This document shows positions 37,711 to 49,442 of a stretch of 64,000 bases of DNA, piece after piece. The stretch lies in NCBI GenBank assembly GCA_025331565.1, contig JAFREQ010000009.1, positions 6,127,501-6,191,500 on the forward strand, written 5' to 3'. Under the pieces are notes generated by a model that saw nothing but the letters and a program-made list of their open reading frames with translations, was not told where the DNA came from and did no database searches. Positions within the stretch are counted from its first letter, which is position 1. Each line of letters begins with the position of its first letter. The position numbers and the translations under genes were made by a program. Origin of the DNA: Holacanthus passer (Eukaryota; Chordata; Actinopteri; Pomacanthidae).

Positions 37711-40700
37711 AAATAGAGAAAACGAGACATAGCATAGATCCCAAAACAGAGAGAGGGAAGGAGAACAAGTTAATGAGAGCAGTTGTTGTCATCACCAGGA
37801 CATTCATGGTAATATATGGAGCAGTTTGTCACATTGTTTCACACACAAACCAGAAGTGGGTTTTACACACATGCCCATGCAAGCAGTGTCAAACAATTGG
37901 TAAACATTTTTAATGCCGCATTTGTCAGGGTAATAATGAGTTCCTGGCTGGGAGAGGAAGAGAAAAGCCCTCTGTCACAATGTTTACCATAGCACTGACT
38001 GTGCATTTAAGTGGGAGAGTGTGTTCAACTGTGTCACTGGCTTAACACAGCCCGGGATGCAAATTGAAATCTCCACTGAGATGTGTTTAAAAAAAAACCC
38101 ATGCAACTCCCATATCCAGCTGCTAGAATTTAAAGGTATACCCCAACTTTTTAGAACCTCACCTCCACGTCAGCAGCAAAGAACCGTCAACACCTTCCAG
38201 TTGGGAAGATCCACCAAACTGTCAGTCCCTTGCTGTTTGTGTTTCAACGCACAATTAAAAAGTTCACAGCTCCTTCTAGGTGGCAGTTTATGTATTTGAA
38301 TTTTGCACTAAGCACTACCTACTGGCTATTCCATTGTGCTCCTCAAGGGAGGGATTCGCTGTATCAGTTGATGAATCAGCCCAGCTTGTCGCTTTCTGTG
38401 TCTTTACCTTAAATGATCTGTTTTTCTCTCCTCATTGCCTCTAGGTTCAACGGCCAAACCTGGGGTGGGAAGAATGGGCAGCATACGTTTACATCCTAGT
38501 TAATGACATTTTAATGACGAGAAACATGGCACATCTGATAAAGGTCTGTCTGTCAAAAATATAATGAAACTGTCGCTATGGCATGAAGAGTTCCTTCCAA
38601 TTCTAAAAACAAACAAACAAACAAACAAAACCCCCCCGCGTGGTTACTCTGCATGATCACAAAACTCGTTTCCATCCTCAAGTCAGTGAATCTGGTATCA
38701 CTGTGCTAAGGATCATGTACTCTAATTTTCTCTTGAGACTTTTTTTGTTCAAGTTAATGGGAAATGAAGGAGATGAAGTCTCCATCGTGATCCATACCAT
38801 GTCGTTTTGCTCCAAGAGCAGATGTGCGACCGTTTCATAATTGATATTCTAATAGAGCTTAGCGAAAATTAAATTGAGACAACTTCTTTTATTCTACTCC
38901 ACTCACTGCCTCTTCTAAGCAAAACCTCTTGGCTCCTATCTATTCATACATTTCCCTCCTAACCTCTATTATCTTTGTATCTGTTTAAAAACTAAGAGGC
39001 AGCTCCTTCTTTGTTCACTTCATCCAATCATGTAAGTCTAAAAGGCCCACTCCTCTCACTTACCCTTTATCACCTTAATTAGGAGCCACTTCCACCTCCT
39101 GATGACGATGCCCTTATCCACCCACCAGCTTCCCTACAAGATCAACACGCCGTCTGGAATCACATAGTTGACGGCTGAGGGGTTATGTTGGTGACCAATT
39201 ATGGGGCTCATGCCCGTAATTGAATATTAAGGGATTTGCTCCAATGTCTAATTTACATTTTATCAACAATGTTTTATGTCCACGATGTTGTCTCTTTTGA
39301 TTTAAGTGTTGGATAAGGTGTGGATATGTGTGTGACTGCATTGAACCTTAGATTTCAGACTGATTTGTGTTCCATTTTTCTTGCACACAGACTTTTGGCT
39401 GACTGTATGGTCATTTTTAACCTTTCTGGAACTTTTTAGTTAATTCCCATATGTGAATGTCAACAGTATTTTGAGCAAGTTTTGTTTAATCCCAACCACC
39501 CCCTGCTCAAATTTCTTGTGATTCTCAACTCATGAAATCTTTGTTTTACAGTATGATCATGATCACCATTAAATCTGATAAACTCTCATTCCCACAGAAG
39601 ACAGTGTTTGATGCTACAGTTGCTGTACAGAGCCAGAGGTTTTTTAATTTTAATATTTACACCATTTACCAATTCTGCAATCCAAACTACCAATCAAAAA
39701 CTTATATTCACAGGCTGTAAGATACATTAAACATGCATACCTCAGAATTATAGCACCAGTATTTAATCCCATTACATCACCCAACAATCCAACAGCTACT
39801 GTTTACATTTCCTTGAACAAAGCACTTGCCAACCTCCTACAGAGCATCTGTGGCCTGTGGCCATCAGCAGGAGAAATTGTGGCACTTACCGTAATGACTG
39901 AAGTGGAGGAGTGCGCTTAAAGCACACACAGCTTCACAGAACCTAAGTAAAACACATTTTTGAATGACTTTCTTGGAAATCTGAATCAAATCTTACATCT
40001 GCACTTATTATTCGTGACAACACAGGTCATAACATGTGATGTTAGATGGTATTGCTATTGTTCATTCCTGAAGCCCAGGCTGAAGCTAATACTTTATTTG
40101 CCACACCTGGGTGATTATCTCAAATACTCACTCTTCACTGAACTTTGGGAGAAAACAAAAGTTGAGGCTTAAATCCTTTTGGTTACATTGCATGAACATT
40201 AACAATGTTTGGGAGATGTATGGTAATTACTGTAACCACATTTCCTGCATAAGATGTCCATTAGACTGTGACTGTGAGTGGTCGGTAGAAGACTGACGTT
40301 CTTGTGCAGTTGTGTGTATGTGTGTGATGTGGATGTTGAATAGGGGGAGCTCAGTCAACTCACACTGACACAGATGTAAAAAAACATTTCAAAGACAGCT
40401 GTTTAGCATAATTATGATGAAATATGCAAACACTGGTTGTCAACCTCATACTGTCAAACTGTTCTGTGCTGAACACAACCGTCAGTCATGAAGAGAGCAC
40501 CAATCAACTGCTCACATCACTTTTCCTTGCGCCAAAGCCTCATCAGCCACAGCTTTGGATACCTTGTACTGAAAAAGCTGTGCGTGATGTACTGGGAAGA
40601 TAGCTTGTGGCAAATAAAATGTCTCCATGTGCTGAAATACAGAAGAATTTATTTTGCCTCTTGTTCCCAGATGGGGTGGCCGCTGCAAGGTCTAAAATAT

Positions 40701-40856
40701 GTAGCTGAGGAGGACACCTGTTACATTTGTGGATTAATATCGTATTAAAGTAAATCTCCCTGAAATTGCAGTAAGTAAGAACTCTCAAGCACCTGATGAC
40801 TGTATGACGTTTTACACTAATGGCAGCCATTAAACTTATCATGTTTTTTAATTTAG
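37709..40856. other. Non-coding stretch, possible conserved element near 39.1 kb
   Basis: No supported gene. An (AAAC)n run at 38605-38630 is followed by seven C. A good acceptor-like CTCATTGCCTCTAG at about 38431-38444 opens a short frame (VQRPNLGWEEWAAYVY) that I do not recognise. The block 39040-39260 has balanced composition and AATTA/TAATT motifs like conserved non-coding elements, but conservation cannot be seen in one sequence. Confidence 0.45.
38605..38637 (+). repeat. (AAAC)n run then C7
   Basis: Six AAAC units followed directly by seven C. Confidence 0.93.
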
Positions 40857-41135
40857 AGTGGCATGCAAAAGTTTGTGCTACTCTTACTTTCTGTTACTAT
40901 AATTAGCTAAGCGAGTAAAAGATGACCTAATTTCCAAAAGGCATAAAGATGACACATCTCGTTATTATTATTAATGTTTTACAGTTTCAAAATAACAAAA
41001 CAGGAAAGGGGCATAAAGCAAAAGTTTGGGCAACTTGTATAGTCAGTATGTAACATTTGCTTTTGGCAAGCATCACAGCTTGTAAATGCTTTTGTAGCCT
41101 GCTAAGAGTCTTTTGATTCTTGTTGTGGGGGATTT
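40857..41135 (-). mobile_element. Tc1-like DNA transposon end with transposase C-terminus
   Basis: AGTGGCATGCAAAAGTTTGT at 40857 is the terminal repeat of a common fish Tc1/mariner-type element. GCAAAAGTTTGGGCAACTT recurs internally near 41020. On the minus strand, about 41136 to 41027 reads NKNQKTLSRLQKHLQAVMLAKS (abridged here to its key words SRLQKHLQAVMLAK). It corresponds to the Tc1 transposase C-terminus, with its Arg-Leu...Ala-Val then Ala-Lys. The family's usual Gly-Gly after AK is lost. Only this end is present, so it cannot transpose. Confidence 0.75.
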
Positions 41136-41803
41136 GCTACTAATTAGATTAGGTGCTGTTACTGTTAACTGGCAGATCTAACCCAGCAAGCACGATTTCT
41201 CAACACCAGACGGCATCTTCAGCCAGCGAGTCCATGAAAAAGCAGTTGCAAAACAACATGAGCAACAGCGATTCCTTCTATGGAAGCCGACATGTAAATA
41301 AACTGTCCTTATTATATGTGCAGGTGTAGAGTTGGTGCTCAAAGACAAAAGCTAATGATCAGCTGATCTGAGTGGTGCTATTGTCTTTGACTTTCACCCT
41401 CAGTCGCTGTCAGTGCTCATGTTAACTGTTCAATGATTTTTATGAATAGGCGATGAAAGTTTGCAGTAGAAAGTAGTAATATGCTTTCATGAACTGAGTA
41501 TTGACTGAGTGTCTGTTGGTAGAAATGGCTATGTACTGATGTGAAAGGGTCACAGATTATTACGTACTTAAGGGTTCCCCATTGATTTGTACTGAAATTG
41601 CTTGCAGTGAATATAATATGATACAGTGACATGAAGTCCCACTGTTTACAACTTCAACCCATTATGTTCTCTATTCCCCCAGCTCTCATTCCTCAATACT
41701 AATCTGACAAAGCATCACTTTGATGATGAGCGCTGGCTCTGTGTGTGTGTGCGTGCACTCCAGACTGTGTGTGTTTCAGTGGGGGCTGCGTATGAGTGTT
41801 TGT

Positions 41804-41860
<57 letters not shown>

Positions 41861-43690
41861 TGTGTGCGAGGAAGTCGGGAGAATAGCCCCTGTGGAATAG
41901 CAATCAGCAGAACAAAACGAGTGTTGAAAAAAGAAAAGAAAAGATGAATAGCTGTTGAAATAACAGAGAGAGAGGGAGAGGGGGCATGTTGACGGCTCTA
42001 ATTAAAATCCCGCCCATTAGCTCAGTGTAAATTGGATGATTTATTCTCCCAGGGGGATGACTGACAATCAAATGATGCTGGTGGTATTAAAATGGATGTG
42101 AAAACTGGTATTATCATGCTTGTGATGTGAGGATAGCTAAATGAAAATTGTTGTAGTTTTGATACCACTAATTCCCACAACTCCTCAGCCAATCAGAATC
42201 ACTTGATCTCTGAACACAACAAGTGCCCGTGCAAACACAGATACATTTAATGGAACTGTTTATTTGACATGATTATGTACGTACATACATGAACATGACA
42301 TGAACATGTGACATAATTCAATCAATATGAGAAGAGGCAATGACTAAAGTGGAAAATCAGTTAAAGAGAAAACTATGTACATAGCAGGGAAACAGGACAA
42401 AGTTGTGGTCTCTTTTCAACAGAGCAGAAAATGCCACAACGTCTCCTGCGTGCAGGGTGATTCTGGTCAGCACATCGGGTTTGATAGAGCGAGGGCACTA
42501 TTCCTGACACGCAGGGCCATTCTGCCTGGTCGCCAAGTCATTTTGCCAGAAACGGGGCAATATCTCTAGAACTCAGAGCTATTGTGCCTTTTTGGCAGGG
42601 CGTTTTGAAAGTGTCAGGGTGACATTTGCATATTTGGAGTTTTTGCATGTTTGGCAGCTCATTGTTACTCAGGCAGTATTGCAACCGAGCATTGATGTAT
42701 TAGTATGGATGAGGCTCGGTTGCAAGGAACGCTGTTGGCAAATTGTGATATGAGCCAACACTTGGCTTGAGGAAATGTTTGGGTCATTGACGTGTTTAGA
42801 AAATTATTAATTGAATAATTATAACCACAACATGAGTCATTTATAAGATATTGCCTGAGTCGAGATGATCCTTTTTTAGGGTTCCCTGAATTCTTCTAAT
42901 CCAATGTCACTTTGCATCCTCTGCCCCCACTGTTTCCTAAAAACGCAGATCAGAGCTCTATATGTCAGCACCATTTTCTGACTCATGACTTACTTTTGAG
43001 GGGGAATAACAACCCCCTGCCATGCTAAGTCAATACCAAGTATTGCATTGTTACTAGTAGAAAATATTTCCACGCTGCTAGCTCTTACCTATTCAGTTAA
43101 ATCACATTAGATTAAAATAGTCCTTGATTGACTGAGTCATAAATGAATCAGAGACTAGGACAAACAAGAAAATTACATGCATCTATTTTGGCTCAGCTGG
43201 TGTGGTCTAGGATAGCTTCATAGGGAGAAAAATAATGGCGTTATGGCCGATTTTCAACAATTACAATTTTTTAATTAAGACAACTGGGAATAAAGATTAA
43301 GTAGAGGTCATTAACTCACCAATTTGCATTATTACCAGCATTAAATTTGCATTAGTGTTAGTTGGGTGCAGTGATCTCCTGCTTCGGCAACACATGGCTT
43401 GAAAGAGATTTCATGGCTCTCTGGTGTTCATGTGTGTGCAACCCACTAAACGTGTGCTTTTGAATGTGCTTACAAATTTAGATTCTAGTGTTCTTATGTG
43501 CATGTGTCGGGGAGGGAGTGCTTGTTTGTGCTCACATATCTGGGTGCATGTGTGTGTGTCTGTGTGTGTGGACCTCTAAGATTGGCTGTGTTATTTAGAT
43601 TCCCCTAGTCCTTCAATAGAGGACTTCAAATTGATTTAGCTGAATTGCCTTTCAAAGCTACTTCAATTTCACCCCTATGCAAATTTACAC
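41136..43690. other. Non-coding stretch, possible conserved block near 42.0 kb
   Basis: No gene supported. It contains the GT microsatellite at 41806-41859. A conserved-element-like block at about 41985-42115 has CTCTAATTAAAATCC and GACAATCAAATGATG. An irregular repeat-like segment lies at 42440-42610. Confidence 0.45.
41806..41859 (+). repeat. (GT)n microsatellite
   Basis: About 27 GT units. It explains the Val-Cys and Thr-His runs in the overlapping frames on the two strands. Confidence 0.96.
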
Positions 43691-43691
43691 T

Positions 43692-43920
43692 CCTCTCTCT
43701 CTCTCTCTCTTTCTATCACTCATTCTCTCTTTCTCCCTCACTTCTGTCCCTCCACCTATCTGTCTTACTCACTCCGCCACCTAACTTTCCTTTGCCGTTC
43801 CACCGTCTTCACTCCTCCTTTTCTCCTTGTCCTCCATCCTGTCCCCCTTTTCCCCGTGTATCCTTAATACTCATCCAACTCTCTTTTATTTTTCTTTCTT
43901 TTTTTCATTCATGTCCCCCT
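43692..43920 (+). repeat. Pyrimidine-rich tract
   Basis: Begins with (CT)n at about 43693-43710 and stays CT-rich for some 230 bases. The open frame over it is low complexity. Confidence 0.7.
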
Positions 43921-43990
43921 TAATAGTGTGCAGTGTATAAGAGGCCATGTGTTAGCATAGCAGTCTCACAGCCAATTAGTCCGCCATTGG

Positions 43991-43992
<2 letters not shown>

Positions 43993-44055
<63 letters not shown>
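43993..44055 (+). repeat. (GT)n microsatellite
   Basis: About 31 GT units, then GCGTGCGCGCGTGC, a short alternating purine-pyrimidine stretch. Confidence 0.96.
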
Positions 44056-44059
<4 letters not shown>

Positions 44060-44283
44060 CGCGCGTGCAAGCCTTTGAGTGTGTTAGGGTCTGACAGCAA
44101 AGCAGTGAATCATTTAGTTAGCTCCCCTTGTCTGCACCACAGTCTGACTCCGGTTGTGTGAGTGTGTGTGTCAGGCGGACTAAGAGACCTTGACAGCATC
44201 AACACAATTGCAAGTCCATAAAATGGCGGCAACGTTTTAGCTTATGTACCTGGAAATGACTTCTGGCATAAACTGCTTGTCAG

Positions 44284-44337
44284 CTTACACACACTTGCGC
44301 ACCCACACACACACAGACACACACAGACACACACACT
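44284..44337 (+). repeat. Interrupted CA-rich repeat
   Basis: CACA runs broken by CTTGCGCACC and CAGACA. CA-rich words continue to about 44510. Confidence 0.8.
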
Positions 44338-44696
44338 AACACTGTCCTGGATCCTCATGCACACACACAGATACACAGACAGATACATAGACCTGTCATG
44401 TCCACAGTGGGGACTAACTTCCTCTCTGTGTCAGCATACACATGCAAACATAGATTGTCTGTAAAGCACACACACACTTGCGCTGCACGTATGCACTCAA
44501 ACACACACGGCGCCTCCATATAAATCTGCACTCACACTCGCTCACTCAGGTTCTCTGGTGCTGCCTTGCTGCATCTTTTACTGAGGAATCGTTAAATTTT
44601 TTTGATGGATTCAGCAGTAGGGGGTCGGACTGAGATAGTGTCTATTGATTTTATATTTGGCAGACTGCGCTCTGGCCACTTAGTCCTGCAATATAC

Positions 44697-45600
44697 CGTA
44701 CTCTCCCTCTCTCCTTTTCTCTCTCTTCTTCTCACTCACACCATCAGTCTCTGTTTCTCTCACTCTATATGCTCGTCTTACTCCTTTTACTCACTGTCTT
44801 TCCTTCATGCACTCACCCTTTCCCTTTTTCCCACCTTGTCTCACTCAATTGGTGTTTGTCTTCTTTTTATATCTGAAATACTCCTTTATTCACTTTCTTT
44901 AACACACTAATTTCTGTTTGCTATTCTTCTTCTGTCCATCTTCACTCATTTGCTGTCTTCCTCTTATCTTCCCAGATATTCTTCTTGGGTTTTTTTTTTT
45001 TTTTATCATGTCACTTTCTCCATTCTATTACATTCCCTCCTCCAGCCCCTTTCACTCCATTTCCCTCTAATCCTTTCTCTCCTCTTTTCTGCTTCTTCAC
45101 CTGTTTTACACCCCATCCATCCAGTCCCCCTCCCTCCCTGCCTGCCATTTTCTGCTGCCTCATCTTTTTATTACTTTTTCCCTCTCTCCTTCCTCCTCTG
45201 TTCCTTCTCCATTCCTTCACACTATTTCTCTCACTCCCCACATCCTTTTGTCCTTTCCCTGCCAATTTTTTTGCTTCCTAAGATTTTTTTTTACCACATC
45301 TCTCTCTCTATTTCCTTTTCCTTCTGCCTGTTTAACATGCCTTATATCCTTCTCCTCTTTCAGCCACATACATTCTTTTCTCTTTTTCCTTTTACTCTCT
45401 TTCATCTCTCTTTGAGCCCATTCATCTATTATTTCTCTGTGCCTCCTTCATTATTCTTTCTACTTCCCCAATTCATTTACACCTGTCCTTTCTCCCATCT
45501 CTTCTTTTTCTCTTTTCTAACTTTTGTCTTTCCCGTCTTCTTAAATCTATTCATTCTTTCATCTGGCATTTGTTTTTGCCATTTTCCACCCTCCACACTT
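44697..45600 (+). repeat. Very long pyrimidine-rich tract
   Basis: About 900 bases almost entirely C and T on the plus strand, with a 15-base T run at 44990-45004. A 221-residue plus frame covers it and purine-rich minus frames mirror it. Composition alone explains them, as Ser, Leu, Pro and Phe codons dominate and no domain is seen. Confidence 0.85.
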
Positions 45601-46699
45601 TTAGGCATGTGTTAAAAAATGGCACATGTGTTGTCCCTGAACACAGCTCAGGGACATATCCCTTCTAAAAGTGGCTGAATACTTCAGATATGACGACTTT
45701 GCTGTCCATGACATTTGAATTTTCTTCTTGTCAAAATCCTCCTCAATCCTCCTACAACTTTTGTGTTTCTTTCCTATCTTTGGTTCCAACACTTTTGTCA
45801 AGCTGCTAGCATTTTCAGCCATTATGTATCCTTGTCAAATTATTCATGAAAGCTTGGTGTAATTACCATAAAGTAATGAGACCATGGTCAGGAGGATTTG
45901 TTGGCTCTATTGCAGTGCAAATTCTAAAAAAGTGGTAATTGTAAGTGAGTCTGTAAGAGGCAGGTTGCATCCACCTCCCTCCCTCTACTCTGGAAAACAA
46001 ATGTAAGCAGTGTAAAGAAATCCTCTTTGTGTCAAAGTAATTCTACAGATTTCAAGTGACATCTGACCCAACGGCACCACAGACTGGAGAAATTCAGATG
46101 AAATGTGTGTGGAATCACCCATTTTGAAGCTGAGACTGGATTTTTAGTTCTTGTTCTGAGCCAAAAAAATCACATTTTGGCACAATTATTGAGTCTAATA
46201 AGAACCAAGCAGGCAGCAGCCAGCACAGCTGAGTGTAATTATCACAAAAACATGTATTTTTCTTTGAGCTTAGCTTTCTAACAAAACAATATTTTTTCGA
46301 ACATTACTAAGGCATATTAAAAATGTGAGTTAGAAATTGTACTCACAACAAAGTTAGATCATGGGAGAGATTATGGGTTCACCTATTCCTTGAACCTTTT
46401 GGGCCAAACACGTGCAAGGCTGGACAAAAAGGTCAGGTGGGGGCCTTAGAATAGACCCAGTGCCATTTAGCCATGGTAATATCACACAATGAGAAATGCA
46501 GAGCAGAGACTGGTCAGACATCATGCCTGCCAAACCAGTCACTAGAACTCAGAAAAGTTCTGCCTTTTAAATGTTTCATTAACTTTACATTAATGTTTGC
46601 TTTTTTTGTGAAATAATGTGTAACTTCACATCAAGCGTCGAGAAATTATTCCAATGAAGCAGTCTGATCAGGGAACTCAAAGACATGCTCACAACTCAA
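45601..46699. other. Non-coding stretch, no gene seen
   Basis: AT-rich. The part 45840-45960 resembles a conserved non-coding block (GTGTAATTACCATAAAG, GGTAATTGTAAGTG) but this is composition only. Confidence 0.45.
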
Positions 46700-46781
46700 A
46701 GACATGTCCTTTGACAAGAGCCTGCAATTAGACATCACTTCATGTTAAGAGGTCACAGGCAGAAAATGTTGAGAACCACTG
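46700..46781 (-). repeat. hAT transposon end (CAGTGGTTCTCAAC type)
   Basis: Read on the minus strand it starts CAGTGGTTCTCAACATTTTC, followed by CTGTGACCTCTTAACATGAA and TGTCTAATTGCAGG. These are the familiar first 80 bases of hAT (Charlie-like) elements in vertebrates. The far end was not found. Confidence 0.6.
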
Positions 46782-47062
46782 ATCAACAGTTGTTATAAAG
46801 TTTTAAACTAAATGTCACTGTGATTGGTTGATGTTAAAATTCAGCCAGGTTGCTCAGGTACCCAAGCAATTTTACTCATTTTTTTTTCTTGCCTTCTTTC
46901 CCTCTCTTCCTCTGGCTTTATCTTCTGTCTCTACGCTTTGCTTCCCCCTCTTTTCCTCATTACATTTTAGTGTGTGTTTGTATATGTGTGCCCATGTAAG
47001 TGAATAAATCATATTATGAACAGAGCGCAGACTATATTCTCAATGGGATGGTTTAAATGCTT

Positions 47063-47068
<6 letters not shown>

Positions 47069-47152
<84 letters not shown>
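47069..47152 (+). repeat. (GT)n microsatellite
   Basis: About 42 GT units, the longest in the window. Confidence 0.96.
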
Positions 47153-47153
<1 letters not shown>

Positions 47154-49420
47154 CAGTGTTAATATTTGCTCAGTGCCTGTCTTTACTGTAGTCAGTGTAC
47201 CTTGACACCTGTTTGAACTAATTAACTGAGTTGACTGAGGTGATTAGATCTAGGTATATTCTAATACCAATATTACTAATCCGGGAGAGTAATGGACTGT
47301 CACTCTGAGCCTCCAGCCATTTCAATATGTTCACATGAGACTCTTTCTTTTGCCCCTCCCTCACTCTATCCAACAACGTCTTTTTCTAACTTGTTTTGTT
47401 TAATGAAGCAGTAATATTCCAATAAATACACTATTAGCACATTTTACTAAACACAATAGGGAAATGGGGGGTGTTGTTTTTCACCCAGTTCAACTCCCTG
47501 GCTTTGGCTACCTCATACACTTTAAAAAGCACCATTTGATGTTGTCTTACTTTTTCACAGTTTTATGTGGTGGATACAAGTAGAAAATAAATCACACTTT
47601 GTTGCTCCTCAGAGTGACATTTTCAGATTTATAGATTATCAGCTGTGTGAACAGACAGTGATGAGAGGCATAGATAATGTTCACATGGCAAAGCTGCTCT
47701 TCACAGCCTCCCAGCAGGCTAAAGCTCAGACTGAGACCAATAATCCTAAAGTCAAACGGCAAGTCACTCTCTGCCATCTGTCCCTGCATTTACTTTTCCC
47801 CTTCAAGAATCTTAAAGCAGAGGAATGCAGCAAAAGTAAGCAGGGTACATGTTTTTCATGCATTTGATTTGGCCATTTGTTGTCCCTGTCTGGTTCTTTG
47901 CCACATGCCATCAAGATCTATTAGGACATGTGTTCTCTTAGTTAAAATCAGCATCCTATGGTAAAATGGACTTATTTTCTGGAAAGTGTAAATGTTGTGA
48001 CACTGGCTTGACATAAAGGAAAAACACTCTGATCATGGCCTCCCTCCAACTTTTAAATGGGCAGTTTTACATATGAATTTAATAGTAAAAACTGCCCTGT
48101 GATGTGCCTGTGAAAGCAGCTGTGTAATGTTTGACTAAGTTGGCTCAGTTTGAAAAATTGAATTTTGAATTGGGATACTAATTTACGAAACGAAAGAAAT
48201 AAATAATAAAAAAAATGAAATCCCGCATTACAAACTGTGGACGTGGAATCCACGGTTTCCAAGGTTTTTGGAGCTTCTTCATTTCAAGGTACAACATATC
48301 AGGATAACGCAGCCTTCAGATTTCAAAATATTCAGGTTTATGTCTCTAGGAAGTCCCCAAACTTTGTGCAGTGTACCCGTCTAAGACAGTACAGTTAACC
48401 CAGGGGAAATGCATGCTGGTCAGAAATAGTTTAAAAAGCTCTTTCCCAATGTGTCATTTTGTACAACATTATTGACCAAAAAGATGAGAAGCCTTAGATC
48501 AAAAGCCTTTTTCTATCATCATTTTCTCAACCTATCACGGCCCTTTCCTACATTCTGACCCTTTCCTTTCTTTTTTGCCATCTTCACACGTCCAACCTCC
48601 TCCTCTTCCAGTCTCTTCCAGTCTTTTGAGCACGAGCAGAGGCATCTTGTTCCAGTCTGTTGGTTGTTCCTTATCAGGCCTCAGACCAAATAACGAAACA
48701 CGGAGTCTGACAGGGCAATCAGACAGCGACAACAAAATGCAGCGAGAGTTTTTAGCCTTCTGTTTGTCTGCCTGAAACAAATGAAGCCGGCAGGGGCACT
48801 GGCTTACATCAGGGGACAGCTTGTCGCAGATAATGCTCTCATTTGGAGGGAAATTGACCCTGGGCGCTGAATCCGCAACAAGATAAGTTCTTCTAGCTAG
48901 AATCCATGTAGGATTTTATTGCGACGAGAGAGAGAGAAGGAGTGTAAGATGGGAAAAAAGGGGGAAAATGGCTTAATGGCAAGAGATAGAAGAGGAAGAT
49001 GGTGTCTGTGCAGAAAGAAACAGAAAGAAATAACTTTAGTATACACTATGACTGCTGACACATGGTGGTTAGTAATGTTTTAAGCATCATCTCTTTGTGC
49101 TTTTCATTATTTTTTCCAGTTATATCATTAGTTTTGGTACTAGTAGTTTATTAGTAGTTGATGCACTAGTAGTAAGAGCGGGAGTAGTACTTTCCTCCCA
49201 AATCAAGAGTGATGTATTCACTTATCAAAGTAGTTGCGCTCCTCTTTTAACAGCTCTCATGTGGCCCTTTGTTCTCAAGTAGCACTGATTACATTTACAT
49301 GCACGCCAATGCGCCAACTACTGGAAGTAATCAGCTTCAGGTGATTTTTCAATTACATTTGCATAGTCCCAAGTAACACAATCTCTCTCATTACCCAAGC
49401 AGCTGTGCTCATATGTTTGT

Positions 49421-49442
49421 TAATCTTGTTATAACAAGATTA
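49421..49442. repeat. Perfect 22-bp palindrome
   Basis: TAATCTTGTTA followed at once by its exact reverse complement, with no spacer. Symmetry stops at both ends. It could be a dimeric protein-binding site or a small cruciform. No known factor is assigned. Confidence 0.9.

Noticed and set aside
37440..37712. 90-residue frame ending in a Val-Cys run
   Set aside because: It is the translated GT microsatellite plus the CA microsatellite upstream.
38431..38560. Acceptor-like CTCATTGCCTCTAG followed by a short open frame VQRPNLGWEEW
   Set aside because: A good acceptor alone is common in CT-rich DNA. I found no donor at a plausible distance and do not recognise the peptide.
44950..45615. 221-residue open frame on the plus strand
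   Set aside because: It lies wholly in a pyrimidine-rich tract. Stop codons contain purines, so such tracts stay open by composition. The protein is Ser/Phe/Leu/Pro low complexity.
49355..49385. TTGCATAGTCCCAAGTAACA resembling the start of miR-153
   Set aside because: Similarity ends after about 10 bases and no hairpin arm pairs with it.
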